From Lysobacterales bacterium 63-13 (GTDB taxonomy: Bacteria > Pseudomonadota > Gammaproteobacteria > Xanthomonadales > Rhodanobacteraceae): DNA of 64,000 bases. The stretch covers positions 62,001 to 126,000 of the forward strand of contig MKWR01000011.1 of NCBI GenBank assembly GCA_001899855.1. The letters are read 5' to 3'. Under the pieces are notes generated by a model that saw only the letters and a list, made by a program, of their open reading frames with translations, ran no database searches and had not been told where the DNA came from. This document shows positions 8,580 through 16,130 of the stretch, in pieces. Made by a program: the position numbers and the translations under genes. Within the stretch, counting starts at the first letter, position 1. Each line of letters opens with the position of its first letter.

Positions 8580-9347
8580 ATGGTGGCAATGAGCAGCAGC
8601 AAACGCATAGGTCGATTCGCGTTGCAGGATCCGGGCGAAGGCGATGGCGATGCCGTGCATTTCTGCTCGACCTGCGCCTTCGGCGAAATCTGCCTGCCCG
8701 GCGGCTACGACAAGCAGACCCTGCAGGAACTGCATTTCCTGGTCGAGCATGTCGGTCCGTTCCACGCCGGCGACCACATTTTCCGCACCGGCGAGAAATT
8801 CGAATCGATCTTCGCGGTTCGTGCCGGCACGGTGAAGACTTCGCTGATCGACGAGGAAGGCCGTGAGCAAGTCCTCGGCTTCCACCTGCCGGGCGAGATG
8901 GTCGGCCTCAACGCGATCCATCCGGCCCGCTATCCCTGCGATGCGATCGCCCTCGACACCGTGTACTTGTGCCGCTTCTCGTTCCCGGCGCTGGCCGTGC
9001 TGGCCACGCGCATATCCGGCATCCAGCAGCAGTTGTTCCGACTGCTCAGCGCCGACATCGGCAAGGCGGCGTTGCTGGCCGGCGACTACAACGCCAACGA
9101 GCGCATGGCCGCGTTCCTCATCGTGCTTGCCGATCGCTATGCGGCGCGCGGATTCTCGGCGACCAGTTTCCGCTTGAGCATGCCGCGTGGCGATATCGCC
9201 AACCACCTGCGCCTGGCTGCGGAAACGGTCAGTCGCGTGCTGCGGCGCTTCCAGGACCAGGGCCTGATCCGCGTCGAGGAACGCGACATCGAGCTGCTCC
9301 AGCCCGGCCAGCTACGCCAGCTCGCGCGCTGCATCCTGCATGGTTGA
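8580..9347 (+). CDS. fnr: FNR/Anr-type oxygen-sensing transcriptional regulator (Crp/Fnr family)
   Basis: 255 aa from the chosen start (E. coli FNR has 250). The C-x2-C-x5-C motif (CSTCAFGEIC, Cys29/32/38) and Cys131 in VYLC match the four [4Fe-4S] ligands of FNR. A cyclic-nucleotide-binding-type fold follows, then a C-terminal helix-turn-helix. The recognition helix AAETVSRVLRRF keeps the Glu, Ser and Arg that read TTGAT half-sites. Two such boxes lie between ccoN and nirK. Start is uncertain: ATGs at 8532 and 8589 are alternatives and none has a strong ribosome binding site. Anr is the name used in pseudomonads. Confidence 0.92.
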   Translation: MVAMSSSKRIGRFALQDPGEGDGDAVHFCSTCAFGEICLPGGYDKQTLQELHFLVEHVGPFHAGDHIFRTGEKFESIFAVRAGTVKTSLIDEEGREQVLGFHLPGEMVGLNAIHPARYPCDAIALDTVYLCRFSFPALAVLATRISGIQQQLFRLLSADIGKAALLAGDYNANERMAAFLIVLADRYAARGFSATSFRLSMPRGDIANHLRLAAETVSRVLRRFQDQGLIRVEERDIELLQPGQLRQLARCILHG

Positions 9348-9353
9348 AGTGCC

Positions 9354-9485
9354 GGGAATGGGGAATGGGGAATAGGGAATCGGCCAAGCGGTGAGCGGGA
9401 AGCCGCGGTCGCGAGGCGGGATCCACCGTCCTGCGCGAACTGCTTTTACCTATTCCCGATTCCCGATTCCCCATTCCCGATTCCC
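9354..9485. repeat. GGGAAT-type inverted repeat between convergent genes
   Basis: The left arm (9354-9380) is a run of GGGAATG-like heptamers. The right arm (9452-9485) is the complement, in ATTCCCG-like heptamers, about 70 bases away. The arms could form a long hairpin between the convergent fnr and fabB genes and may act as a bidirectional terminator. Similar GGGAAT runs are common between genes in Xanthomonadaceae, from memory. Confidence 0.75.
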
Positions 9486-9491
9486 AGCACC

Positions 9492-10700
9492 TCACACCCG
9501 CGCAAACACCAGGCTGGCATTGGTGCCGCCGAAGCCGAAGCTGTTGGACATCACCGTGGCGAGTTTCGCATCGCGGCTTTCGCGCACGATGGGGAAGCCT
9601 TCGGCGCGCGGATCGAGGTTGTCGATGTGCGCCGAGCCGGCGATGAAGCCTTCCTTGAGCATGATCAGGCTGTAGATCGCCTCGTGCACGCTGGCTGCGC
9701 CCAGCGAGTGGCCGCTCAACGCCTTGGTCGAGGACAGCGGTGGCACATCGGCCGCAAACACTTCGCGCAAGGCTTCCAGTTCGACGATGTCGCCGAGCGG
9801 CGTTGCCGTGCCATGGGTGTTGACGTAATCGACCGGCCGCGTGATGCCGGCCATCGCCATGTGCATGCAGCGCACCGCACCTTCACCGGTTGGCGCGACC
9901 ATGTCGGCGCCATCGGAAGTTACCCCGTAGCCGACCAGTTCGGCGTGGATCTGCGCACCGCGGGCCTTGGCGTGTTCGTATTCCTCGAGCACGAGCATGC
10001 CGCCGCCACCGGCGATGACGAAACCATCGCGATCGACATCATATGGACGCGAGGCGCGGGCCGGGTGATCGTTGTGGCTGGTTGAAAGCGCGCCCATGGC
10101 ATCGAACATCGAGGTCATGCCCCAGTGCAATTCCTCGCCGCCGCCGACGAACATCACGTCCTGGGCGCCGTGGCGGATCAGGTCCGCGCCGGCACCGATG
10201 CAATGCGCCGAGGTCGCGCAGGCGGCCGAGATCGAATAGCTCAAGCCGAGGATGCCGAAGGCGGTGGCCAGGGTTGCCGAGACGGTCGAGCACATCGTCC
10301 GCGGCACCATGTACGGGCCGATGCGGCGCACGCCTTTCTTGTGCAGCAGTTCGGCCGCCTCGATCTGCCATTGCGGCGAGCCGCCGCCGGAGCCGGCAAT
10401 GACGCCGCTGCGCACGTTGCGGATATGTTCCTCGGCGAGGCCGGCATGGGCGATTGCCGAACGCATGGCGACATAGGCGTAAGCCGCCGCATCGCCCATG
10501 AAGCGCTTCAGCTTGCGGTCGATCGAGGCTTCCAGGTCGTACTGCGGCACGCCGGCGACGCGACTGCGCAAACCGAGCGTGGCGTATTCCGGAACATGGC
10601 AAATGCCGCTGATGGCCTCGCGCAGGGATGTCGAAACCGATTCGAGGGTATTGCCAAGGCAGGACACCAGGCCCATGCCGGTCACTACGACACGACGCAT
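9492..10700 (-). CDS. fabB: Beta-ketoacyl-ACP synthase I (FabB)
   Basis: 402 aa. Elongates acyl-ACP with malonyl-ACP and is required for unsaturated fatty acid synthesis. A thiolase fold begins at [16 protein letters not shown]. The active-site Cys is in [14 protein letters not shown], with histidines in [12 protein letters not shown] and [11 protein letters not shown], and the C-terminal [12 protein letters not shown] start at the ATG at 10700 because it lies one base after the fabA stop and matches the family; the track adds 31 residues. It forms the fabA-fabB pair typical of gammaproteobacteria. Confidence 0.96.
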   Translation of the reverse strand: MRRVVVTGMGLVSCLGNTLESVSTSLREAISGICHVPEYATLGLRSRVAGVPQYDLEASIDRKLKRFMGDAAAYAYVAMRSAIAHAGLAEEHIRNVRSGVIAGSGGGSPQWQIEAAELLHKKGVRRIGPYMVPRTMCSTVSATLATAFGILGLSYSISAACATSAHCIGAGADLIRHGAQDVMFVGGGEELHWGMTSMFDAMGALSTSHNDHPARASRPYDVDRDGFVIAGGGGMLVLEEYEHAKARGAQIHAELVGYGVTSDGADMVAPTGEGAVRCMHMAMAGITRPVDYVNTHGTATPLGDIVELEALREVFAADVPPLSSTKALSGHSLGAASVHEAIYSLIMLKEGFIAGSAHIDNLDPRAEGFPIVRESRDAKLATVMSNSFGFGGTNASLVFARV

Positions 10701-10701
10701 C

Positions 10702-11217
10702 TCAGAATCCGTCCGTTGACTGGAAGAGGCCGACGCGCAAGTCGTCGGCGGCATAGATTTCACGATCATCGACGTAGGTGCGGCCATCGGCAATGATCAG
10801 GGCCAGCTTGCCGCGCATGATCCGCCGCACATCGACTTCATAGCGCACCCGCTTGGCCGTCGGCAACACCTGGCCGCTGAAGCGCACCTTGCCGACGCCG
10901 AGCGCGCGGCCGCGACCCGGTTCGCCGAGCCAGGGCAGATAGAAACCGGCCAGTTGCCACATCGCATCGACGCCAAGGCAGCCCGGCATGACCGGATCAC
11001 CCTCGAAATGACAGGCAAAGAACCACAGGTCCGGGTGGATATCGAGCTCGGCATGCACGGTGCCCTTGCCATGGACGCCGCCGGTTTCGTCGATCCGCGT
11101 GATGCGGTCGAACATCAACATCGGTGGAGCGGGAAGTTTCGCGTTGCCGGGGCCAAACATCTCGCCTCGGGCACAGGCGAGGAGTTGCTCGTAATCGAGC
11201 GCAGCAGGTCGAGGCAT
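10702..11217 (-). CDS. fabA: 3-hydroxydecanoyl-ACP dehydratase/isomerase (FabA)
   Basis: 171 aa, the standard FabA length. Dehydrates 3-hydroxydecanoyl-ACP and isomerises trans-2 to cis-3-decenoyl-ACP, the branch point to unsaturated fatty acids. [23 protein letters not shown] carries the catalytic His and Asp. The ATG gives the usual [24 protein letters not shown] start. A TAGAAT-like -10 lies about 40 bases upstream on the minus strand (11253-11258), but no convincing -35 pairs with it. Confidence 0.97.
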   Translation of the reverse strand: MPRPAALDYEQLLACARGEMFGPGNAKLPAPPMLMFDRITRIDETGGVHGKGTVHAELDIHPDLWFFACHFEGDPVMPGCLGVDAMWQLAGFYLPWLGEPGRGRALGVGKVRFSGQVLPTAKRVRYEVDVRRIMRGKLALIIADGRTYVDDREIYAADDLRVGLFQSTDGF

Positions 11218-11556
11218 GTAATACGGACCATTTAGAAAACGTCGAATCGCCTATTCTACGTGGCAATCGCCCCCAATCGGGCCAATCGAGCCAATTCGTC
11301 GCGACCTGCGGCGGCGGGAGCCTCCATGCGCACGAGTACTGTGCGATCCGGGCGGCCAGGCAGGCGCACACGAGCGTCGCCATGCCGTGCTGCAGGGCAG
11401 GCGGACTGGCGGGCCGGAGGCCGGTCCAGGGACAGCCCCGCCTCGCCTCGCCGCCATTCCCCGTTGCGAGTGGCCGCGACCGGGCGCGCAAGCCAGCGCT
11501 CCCCGTTGTCATTCAATGATTGGCTCGGTTCGGGCCATTGCCCGGCGCAACATCGC
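11218..11556. other. Intergenic region without a convincing gene
   Basis: This 339-base stretch lies between fabA and the acyltransferase gene. Open frames here (for example 10997-11512 minus) overlap fabA, are rich in Arg, Ala and Pro and resemble no family, so I treat them as chance. It presumably holds the fabA promoter. Confidence 0.6.
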
Positions 11557-12153
11557 TCAGCCGACGCTGCGGTTCTTTCCCCGCCACGGCGCGTAGAAAT
11601 CGCGCAGGAGTTGCAGATCCGCAACCATGTCATCGCCTGGCTGGAACAGCGGGCCAATGCCGATCGTGCGCTCGGGATAATGGAAATAAACCGGCAGGAT
11701 CGGCACCTTGGCCGCGTGCGCGATATGCCAGAAACCCGTGCGCCATTTCTTCACCGGCTTGCGCGTGCCTTCCGGGGCGATGCCGAGCCACAGCTTCGGC
11801 TGGCGCGCAAAGCGCTCGCTCATCTGCTCGACCACGCCGTGCGTGCTGCTGCGCTCTACCGGGATGCCGCCAAGCGTGCGCACCAGCCAGCCCAGTGGCC
11901 CGACGAACAACTCGCGCTTGCCCATGAAGGAAATGTCGATGCCGAGCGCCACCTTGACCAGCATTCCCCAGACGCCATCCCACCAGGACGAGTGCGGCGC
12001 GGCGATCAGCACGAGCTGGCTGACATCGGGGAATTCGCCAACCAGCTTCCAGCCGCAGATGCGGAGGATCCAGCGCGCCAGGCGTCGCCCGACATGCGAT
12101 TGCAATTGCGGTACCGAGGCCGGCAACTGTCGCGGCAAGGATTCGGCGCTCAA
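11557..12153 (-). CDS. PlsC-like 1-acyl-sn-glycerol-3-phosphate acyltransferase family protein
   Basis: 198 aa. APHSSWWDG is the HX4D catalytic motif (about 53-61), FMGKRELF lies in the acceptor region, and IAPEGTRK matches the EGTR phosphate-binding motif. It probably transfers an acyl chain to a phospholipid precursor; the substrate cannot be told from sequence. It is shorter than canonical PlsC. The start is TTG and overlaps the arfB stop (positions 12150-12153), so it is translationally coupled. An ATG lies further in, but using it would cut into the fold. Confidence 0.85.
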   Translation of the reverse strand: MSAESLPRQLPASVPQLQSHVGRRLARWILRICGWKLVGEFPDVSQLVLIAAPHSSWWDGVWGMLVKVALGIDISFMGKRELFVGPLGWLVRTLGGIPVERSSTHGVVEQMSERFARQPKLWLGIAPEGTRKPVKKWRTGFWHIAHAAKVPILPVYFHYPERTIGIGPLFQPGDDMVADLQLLRDFYAPWRGKNRSVG

Positions 12154-12575
12154 TCACCACTCCAGTTCTGCGTGCCACGGCCGGACTTGATCGTCGCACG
12201 CTTTTTCTTTTCCGTGATGCGGCGCTCCTTGGATGCGCGCGTCGGCCGCGTCGCCACGCGCTTCTTCGCCACAAACTGGCCGGCACGGATGATCTCGGCC
12301 AGGCGCGCGCGCGCATCATCGCGATTCTTCACCTGATCACGGAAGCGATTGGCCTGGATCACCAGCACGCCCTCCGCCGTCAGGCGTCGATCGCGACGCG
12401 CCAGCAGGCGCGCACGCAAGGCATCCGGCAGCGACGGCGAATTCGCCACATCGAAACGCAACTCCACCGCGCTGGCGACCTTGTTCACATTTTGCCCACC
12501 AGGCCCCGACGAACGCACGAACCGTTCGACCAGTTCGTCATCGGCAATCCGCAGGTTGTCATCGATCTCAAACAT
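12150..12575 (-). CDS. arfB: Alternative ribosome-rescue factor ArfB (YaeJ)
   Basis: 141 aa. Peptidyl-tRNA hydrolase that frees ribosomes stalled on mRNAs without a stop codon. The N-terminal RF-type domain has SSGPGGQNVNK with the catalytic GGQ. The C-terminus is a basic tail (KKRVATRPTRASKERRITEKKKR...) that enters the empty mRNA channel. The length fits ArfB rather than full release factors. Confidence 0.95.
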   Translation of the reverse strand: MFEIDDNLRIADDELVERFVRSSGPGGQNVNKVASAVELRFDVANSPSLPDALRARLLARRDRRLTAEGVLVIQANRFRDQVKNRDDARARLAEIIRAGQFVAKKRVATRPTRASKERRITEKKKRATIKSGRGTQNWSGD

Positions 12576-12918
12576 CCCGGCATTCTAGCCCGGACTGACC
12601 CGGACATCCGCCGAGGTAGCAGAAGCCAGCCAGATCAAGCCCACCCCAACGCAATCACTCGGCAACTCCCCCAGATGCTGGTCCCCGGGCGCACGCCCCG
12701 GGCGGAGGGAACGGAAACCATCGCTCGCCCCCGGATCGAGTCCGGCGCATGCTCCGAGCGAGCGCCGCAGGCGCGAAGTCGAAAGGTCGCCAAGAGCGCC
12801 TGGTGCATCGAAGCGCCCGGAAATACCCCAGAATCCGACCAACGAATACGACCGCACCATGATCGAACAACCACGACACGCGCCGGAAACGCCACGCAGC
12901 TTTTGCGCAATAAGCCAT
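12576..12918. other. Intergenic region, possible dispersed Xanthomonadales repeat, left flank of cassette array
   Basis: No gene is convincing here. Two minus-strand frames (12585-12860, 12635-12910) give Arg/Gly/Ser-rich products with phrases such as RACGARSEHAPDS and MVSVPSARGVRPGTS, which I recall from short spurious hypothetical proteins in Xanthomonadaceae. That suggests a dispersed non-coding repeat. Bases just before 12919 would have to be the attI or older attC to which the cassettes joined, but no integrase gene is here. Confidence 0.45.
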
Positions 12919-12985
12919 GTTAGGCTGATGGAACAGATCCCATTTTAGGATCGGGTGGAAGTAAAGCCTTACTGGGAGTTTATTG

Positions 12986-13342
12986 ATGCTGAAGAAAATC
13001 ATGGTTGCAGCCTTTCTCGCAGTGCTTGTGGCAGGCTGTGCCACCCACGGATCCAGCCCCGCCGTCGCGCGCATTGATGCTTCCACCGCAGCAACTGCGG
13101 ACGCTTCCTACAATGCGATGTTCGACAGGTTGCCGCAGGCCAAGAAGAAGCAACTTGCTTTGGCGGTCCTGACCATCAACATGATTGGCGTCAACAGCGC
13201 CAGAGAGGTTGTTGAGAATCCGGAGCTTCAATCTCCGACAATTGGTCGCATCAAGGATCGTGTCGCAGGCATGTCTGCGGACGAGATCATTGCCTACGCC
13301 GAAAAGAACTCAACTGTACGGATTGAGGTTCACGATCGGTAA
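12986..13342 (+). CDS. Cassette 1: small lipoprotein of unknown function
   Basis: 118 aa. MLKKIMVAAFLAVLVAGCATHG is a lipoprotein signal with lipobox VAGC. The mature part is short and mostly helical (SYNAMFDRLPQAKKKQLALAVLTINMIGVNSAREVVENP) and ends in EIIAYAEKNSTVRIEVHDR. I do not recognise it with certainty; DUF6694-type lipoproteins have a similar layout. GGGAG lies seven bases before the ATG; the track start is an upstream TTG. The stop is one base before the attC R' box, as usual for cassette genes. Confidence 0.8.
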   Translation: MLKKIMVAAFLAVLVAGCATHGSSPAVARIDASTAATADASYNAMFDRLPQAKKKQLALAVLTINMIGVNSAREVVENPELQSPTIGRIKDRVAGMSADEIIAYAEKNSTVRIEVHDR

Positions 13343-13343
13343 G

Positions 13344-13398
13344 GCCTGACAAGTCAGCCGAAGCCGCTTCGCGGCTCGGCTTAATTCAGGCGTTAGCG
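13344..13398 (+). repeat. attC site 1
   Basis: 55 bp. R' is GCCTGAC and R'' is GTTAGCG. The centre has AGCCGAAGCCGC paired with GCGGCTCGGCT around a TTC loop, with one unpaired base. This is the folded hairpin with an extrahelical base that integron integrases recognise. It closely resembles class 1 integron attC sites in length and core. Confidence 0.85.
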
Positions 13399-13436
13399 CG
13401 CAGAAGCACTTCATCACATTTCTAGGGGAAGAACTG

Positions 13437-14234
13437 ATGATCAAGATTCCGAAGAAAGTTGCAGATCGCTGGCCGAATTCCGTCCGCGCACTCACGACCG
13501 TGGCTATTTCCCACAAGACCAAAGATGTCTCTGAAGCGGATACCGTCACGCTCGTCAAAGACATGCTCGCGGACATTTTTGGCTATGAGAAGTACAACGA
13601 GCTCACAAGCGAGCAACAGATTCGGGGAACGTTCTGTGATCTGGCTGTACGCATTGACGGCAAGATCCGCGTGCTCATTGAAGTCAAAGCTGCGGCTCTG
13701 AGCTTGAGCGAGAACCACCTTCGCCAGGCCATTAATTACGGAGCACATGAGGGAATCGAGTGGGTTGTCCTGACCAATGCGCTTGAATGGCGTCTCTATC
13801 GGATCAAGTTCGGACAACCCGTTGACTGGGAGTTGGTCTCGGCATTCTGCATTGCTGATGTAAATCTCAAGAATGAAGAAGATCAGCGCAAGTTGTTCTT
13901 GCTATGCCGCGAGGGAATCACATCAGATGCAATGGGCATTTACCACCAGCACATTTCTCTGCTCAACAAATTCACAGTCGCACAGGTTCTTTTGTCCGAG
14001 CCAGTTGTATCGTGCGTCAGGCGTGAAATGCGCCGCTACTTCCCAGAACTGAAAATTGAACCAGAGAGTATTTCTGATCTACTCACAAACGAAATTCTCA
14101 AGCGTGAGGTCATTGACGGGGAAAAGGTCAAAGACGCGCAACAGCGCATAAAGAAAGCCGCTGCAAAGAATGCGCGTGCGCAGTCAAAGGCAGCACCAAA
14201 GCCTGTTGCTGCAACGAGCGACACGAATGAATAG
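13437..14234 (+). CDS. Cassette 2: solitary HsdR-N-like PD-(D/E)XK protein
   Basis: 265 aa. GTFCDLAVRIDGKIRVLIEVKAAALSL shows a PD-(D/E)XK pattern (Asp68, Glu82-x-Lys84) like the N-terminal domain of type I restriction R subunits. A preceding helix (SEADTVTLVKDMLADIFGY) and a following NYGAHEGIEWVVLTNALEWRLYRI are also typical of that domain. A helical region and an Ala/Lys-rich tail follow. There are no helicase motifs and no hsdM or hsdS nearby. Nuclease activity is possible but unproven. The AGGGGAAG ribosome binding site is strong. Confidence 0.75.
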   Translation: MIKIPKKVADRWPNSVRALTTVAISHKTKDVSEADTVTLVKDMLADIFGYEKYNELTSEQQIRGTFCDLAVRIDGKIRVLIEVKAAALSLSENHLRQAINYGAHEGIEWVVLTNALEWRLYRIKFGQPVDWELVSAFCIADVNLKNEEDQRKLFLLCREGITSDAMGIYHQHISLLNKFTVAQVLLSEPVVSCVRREMRRYFPELKIEPESISDLLTNEILKREVIDGEKVKDAQQRIKKAAAKNARAQSKAAPKPVAATSDTNE

Positions 14235-14239
14235 AAGCG

Positions 14240-14299
14240 CGCTAACAAGTCGGTAAGAGACTTCCTGCCTACGGCAGCCGCTGAACTCAAACGTTAGGT
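14240..14299 (+). repeat. attC site 2
   Basis: 60 bp. R' CGCTAAC is the perfect complement of the cassette 2 R'' at 13392. R'' GTTAGGT belongs to cassette 3. The centre contains a CTGCCTACGGCAG hairpin. Confidence 0.85.
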
Positions 14300-14334
14300 G
14301 CCGCGAGGAGGTAGCCGCAACGTGAGCGATTCCA

Positions 14335-14694
14335 ATGCATATGCCGCACCCGTCTGACGAGCAGCAGTCCGTTCCCCTTGAGTGGCGGCCAGCACTCGAA
14401 AGGGCGGCAAGTGCCTTCGCGGCAGGCGACTTCAAGCTGCAGGGCCTGAGCGGCGTCGAGCCCACGTCTGCTTCCACTGCCTCGCAAGTGCGCGAGTATC
14501 TGACGGACTACGGCGCTACTCTTGTGCCGGTGCCGAATGAAACCTGGGACTCATCAGTGTGTATTTGGTCCGGGCATCACTGGGATGTGCTCGTAGACCT
14601 CTGGACCCAGGAGGAAGGTTGCAGTGATCTGGTCATGCACGCTCACGTGGCCCCATCGGGCGTTGTCAGCATCCACGCCGTGTATGTGCCCTAA
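14335..14694 (+). CDS. Cassette 3: DUF7668-like protein of unknown function
   Basis: 119 aa. The core VPLEWRPALERAASAFAAGDFKL...SASQVREYLTDYGATLVPVPNETWDSSVCIW..HWDVLVDLWTQEEGCSDLVM...VHAVYVP resembles small acidic proteins that I recall as DUF7668. Function is unknown. The start is uncertain: the ATG at 14335 lacks a near ribosome binding site. GAGGAGG (14305-14311) is well placed for a GTG at 14322 in another frame that reads MSDSNAYAAPV and stops. It is bounded by attC sites with a 12/12 complementary end pair. Confidence 0.7.
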   Translation: MHMPHPSDEQQSVPLEWRPALERAASAFAAGDFKLQGLSGVEPTSASTASQVREYLTDYGATLVPVPNETWDSSVCIWSGHHWDVLVDLWTQEEGCSDLVMHAHVAPSGVVSIHAVYVP

Positions 14695-14703
14695 CGGGGC
14701 GGC

Positions 14704-14823
14704 ACCTAACAATTCTCAAGAGACCTCCCGTCAACCCCGGGGCGAGTGATGCCGTTGCCCTGAGCTTTCAGGCCTTTGCTGGTCATTAAATTGATCCTTT
14801 GTTTCTTGCTGCGTTGCCAGTTC
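14704..14823 (+). repeat. attC site 3, 5' part, and first copy of a ~118-bp direct repeat
   Basis: R' ACCTAAC complements the cassette 3 R''. No R'' follows at the normal distance; the next GTTAGGC is at 15416, after the transposase remnant. From CCTAAC onwards about 118 bases align with 15994-16111, including GACYTCCCGTCAAC, TTGCCYTGAGC and TTGCTGGYCAT. I see no gene in 14824-15017. Confidence 0.6.
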
Positions 14824-15017
14824 GCATCGTGACGGTACGGTTGTCAGACTGCATTTCCTTCCCACAAAAGGGGACTTCCATCGGTCGCTACGGTCTTGTT
14901 GAGTCGCTGCTGCTGACGCGGACTTGGGGCTGACCGCACCCGGAGACCCCGTTCATTCATCGGGTTCGTCGGTGCTCGAGGATCAGTAGAAACACATTGA
15001 GACGGCCGGATGGATGG

Positions 15018-15371
15018 TCAGGTTCTGACGAAGTCCGCGATTGTCGTGAAGTGCGGCTTGGCATCGCCGCTGATCGCGATGAACAGGACATTGTCCCGAC
15101 ACGCCGTTTCGATACGTCGTGAACTGATCAGGCCTTGGGAGTAGGCGAGCAGAACCACCTTCAGCAAATTGGCCGGCGAATGCGCTGGGGCGCCGTTGTC
15201 ATCGTTGCGGTAATGCATATCGAACGCCGAGAGATCCAGATCGTCCACCCGATGATGCACCGCATTGGCAAACGTGCCAGGAACCAACTGCGACTCCAGA
15301 TCCACCGGCAATAGCAGTGGACTCAGGTCAACATGCCGATAACAAGCCATCCACAAATACCCCTTGTCCAC
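15018..15371 (-). pseudogene. Transposase remnant (N-terminal fragment, IS5/IS1182-type)
   Basis: About 117 codons from a GTG, or slightly fewer from the ATG of MACYRHVDLSP. LLPVDLESQLVPGTFANAVHHRVDDLDLSAFDMHYRNDDNGAPAHSPANLLKVVLLAYSQGLISSRRIETACRDNVLFIAISGD is the N-terminal DUF772-type domain of such transposases. The frame ends right after TIADFVRT, where intact copies continue into the DDE catalytic part. None of that part is found downstream, so this is a deletion remnant. It lies between the 5' half of attC 3 and the cassette 4 boundary. Confidence 0.8.
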
Positions 15372-15453
15372 GTACGGCTATTGCAGCAAGATCGGCAGAG
15401 TTTTTCTGCAGCCTCGTTAGGCGTCGTGAAATCACCTTGTTGGCAAACGATCC

Positions 15454-15999
15454 ATGGATGAGAAGCTACTCAAAAGGTATCGTCAATACGCAAGTACGGA
15501 AGAAGCATTTGCGGTTCTTCTGGTGAAAAAGCATCTTGCCCAGTCGAAAGGATACTGGGTCGACGTCGTCAACAGCCGCCGCTTCGAGATGTCGTCCGAC
15601 AGCATGCACTTCCGCTTCGTGGTAGGCAGCTTGTTCAAAAGGAAGATTCATCCGAAGTATCCCCCACGTTCGGATTTCACAATCAACGGAAGATTCGACG
15701 AGCGTGCCTACTACCTAATGACGCGTGCCCTAACGTGGGAAGCGGCACACACTGACATCGAGCAGCAGAAGGCCAAACAAGTCTCGCCGCTAAGGTTCGA
15801 GATTAAAGGCGTACGCTATGACAAGAATGAAGGCAGTAAAGGGTATTTCAGGAATGATGCACCACCAGAGATCAAGTCGTTGGAGAAGAATCTGCTTGAT
15901 CGGACGAACCCACTATGGGATGTTGCTGACCAATTTCTTAATGGGCCCGAGTTCGTTTATGAAGTTCGCCAAGCCCGAATCATTCCGCACGAAGCCTAA
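15454..15999 (+). CDS. Cassette 4: hypothetical protein, 181 aa
   Basis: 181 aa, no family recognised. It is soluble and basic. Segments include VKKHLAQSKGYWVDVVNSRRFEMSSDSMHFRFVVGSLFKRKIHPKYPPRSDFTINGRFDERAYYLMTRALTWEAAHTD. The stop TAA is part of the attC R' box GCCTAAC, a normal feature of cassette genes. No strong ribosome binding site precedes the ATG. Cassette ends pair 12/13 (15416 with 15988). Function cannot be assigned. Confidence 0.65.
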   Translation: MDEKLLKRYRQYASTEEAFAVLLVKKHLAQSKGYWVDVVNSRRFEMSSDSMHFRFVVGSLFKRKIHPKYPPRSDFTINGRFDERAYYLMTRALTWEAAHTDIEQQKAKQVSPLRFEIKGVRYDKNEGSKGYFRNDAPPEIKSLEKNLLDRTNPLWDVADQFLNGPEFVYEVRQARIIPHEA

Positions 16000-16111
16000 C
16001 GATTCGCAAGTGACTTCCCGTCAACTCAGGTCGTGTAGTGCCTTTGCCTTGAGCATTCGGGCGATTGCTGGCCATCGGTTTGTTCCTTAGTTTCTCGCTG
16101 CTGCGAATGCC
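15994..16111 (+). repeat. attC site 4, 5' part, and second copy of the ~118-bp direct repeat
   Basis: R' GCCTAAC pairs with the cassette 4 R''. The next 110 bases repeat those after attC 3. No GTTRRRY box follows before the next gene, so the site looks incomplete and marks the right end of the array. Confidence 0.6.
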
Positions 16112-16130
16112 TCAATACCAATGAGGCATT
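16106..16130. terminator. Hairpin at right end of cassette array
   Basis: AATGCCTCA and TGAGGCATT form a perfect 9-bp stem with a 7-base loop. No U-run follows, so it may be a weak terminator or another structure. The rest of 16131-16324 shows no gene. Confidence 0.45.

Larger units (their letters stand above)
12919..16111 (+). mobile_element. Integron gene-cassette array without integrase (CALIN)
   Basis: Four cassettes lie head to tail. Each starts at a GTTRRRY-type R'' box and ends with a complementary R' box. Pairs are GTTAGGC (12919) with GCCTGAC (13344); GTTAGCGCGC (13392) with GCGCGCTAAC (14237), 10/10; GTTAGGTGCCGC (14293) with GCGGCACCTAAC (14699), 12/12; and GTTAGGCGTCGTG (15416) with CACGAAGCCTAAC (15988), 12/13. 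Genes fill the cassettes on the plus strand and stop just before or inside the R' box. DNA is more AT-rich than the flanks. No intI is seen. A transposase remnant interrupts the third attC. Confidence 0.85.

Noticed and set aside
10997-11512. 171-aa minus-strand ORF overlapping fabA
   Set aside because: Its second half is antisense-frame fabA sequence and the first half has no coding character.
12585-12910. Two overlapping minus-strand ORFs of about 91 aa between arfB and the cassettes
   Set aside because: Different frames give similar Arg/Ser-rich composition and neither has a ribosome binding site; more likely a non-coding repeat.
13344-16111. CRISPR-like repeats
   Set aside because: Repeats in this region are attC-type and irregularly spaced by genes; no short regular repeats or cas genes are seen.
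16106-16130. Considered as the missing 3' half of attC 4
   Set aside because: The palindrome AATGCCTCA/TGAGGCATT lacks a GTTRRRY box and does not pair with the R' at 15994, so I list it only as a hairpin.
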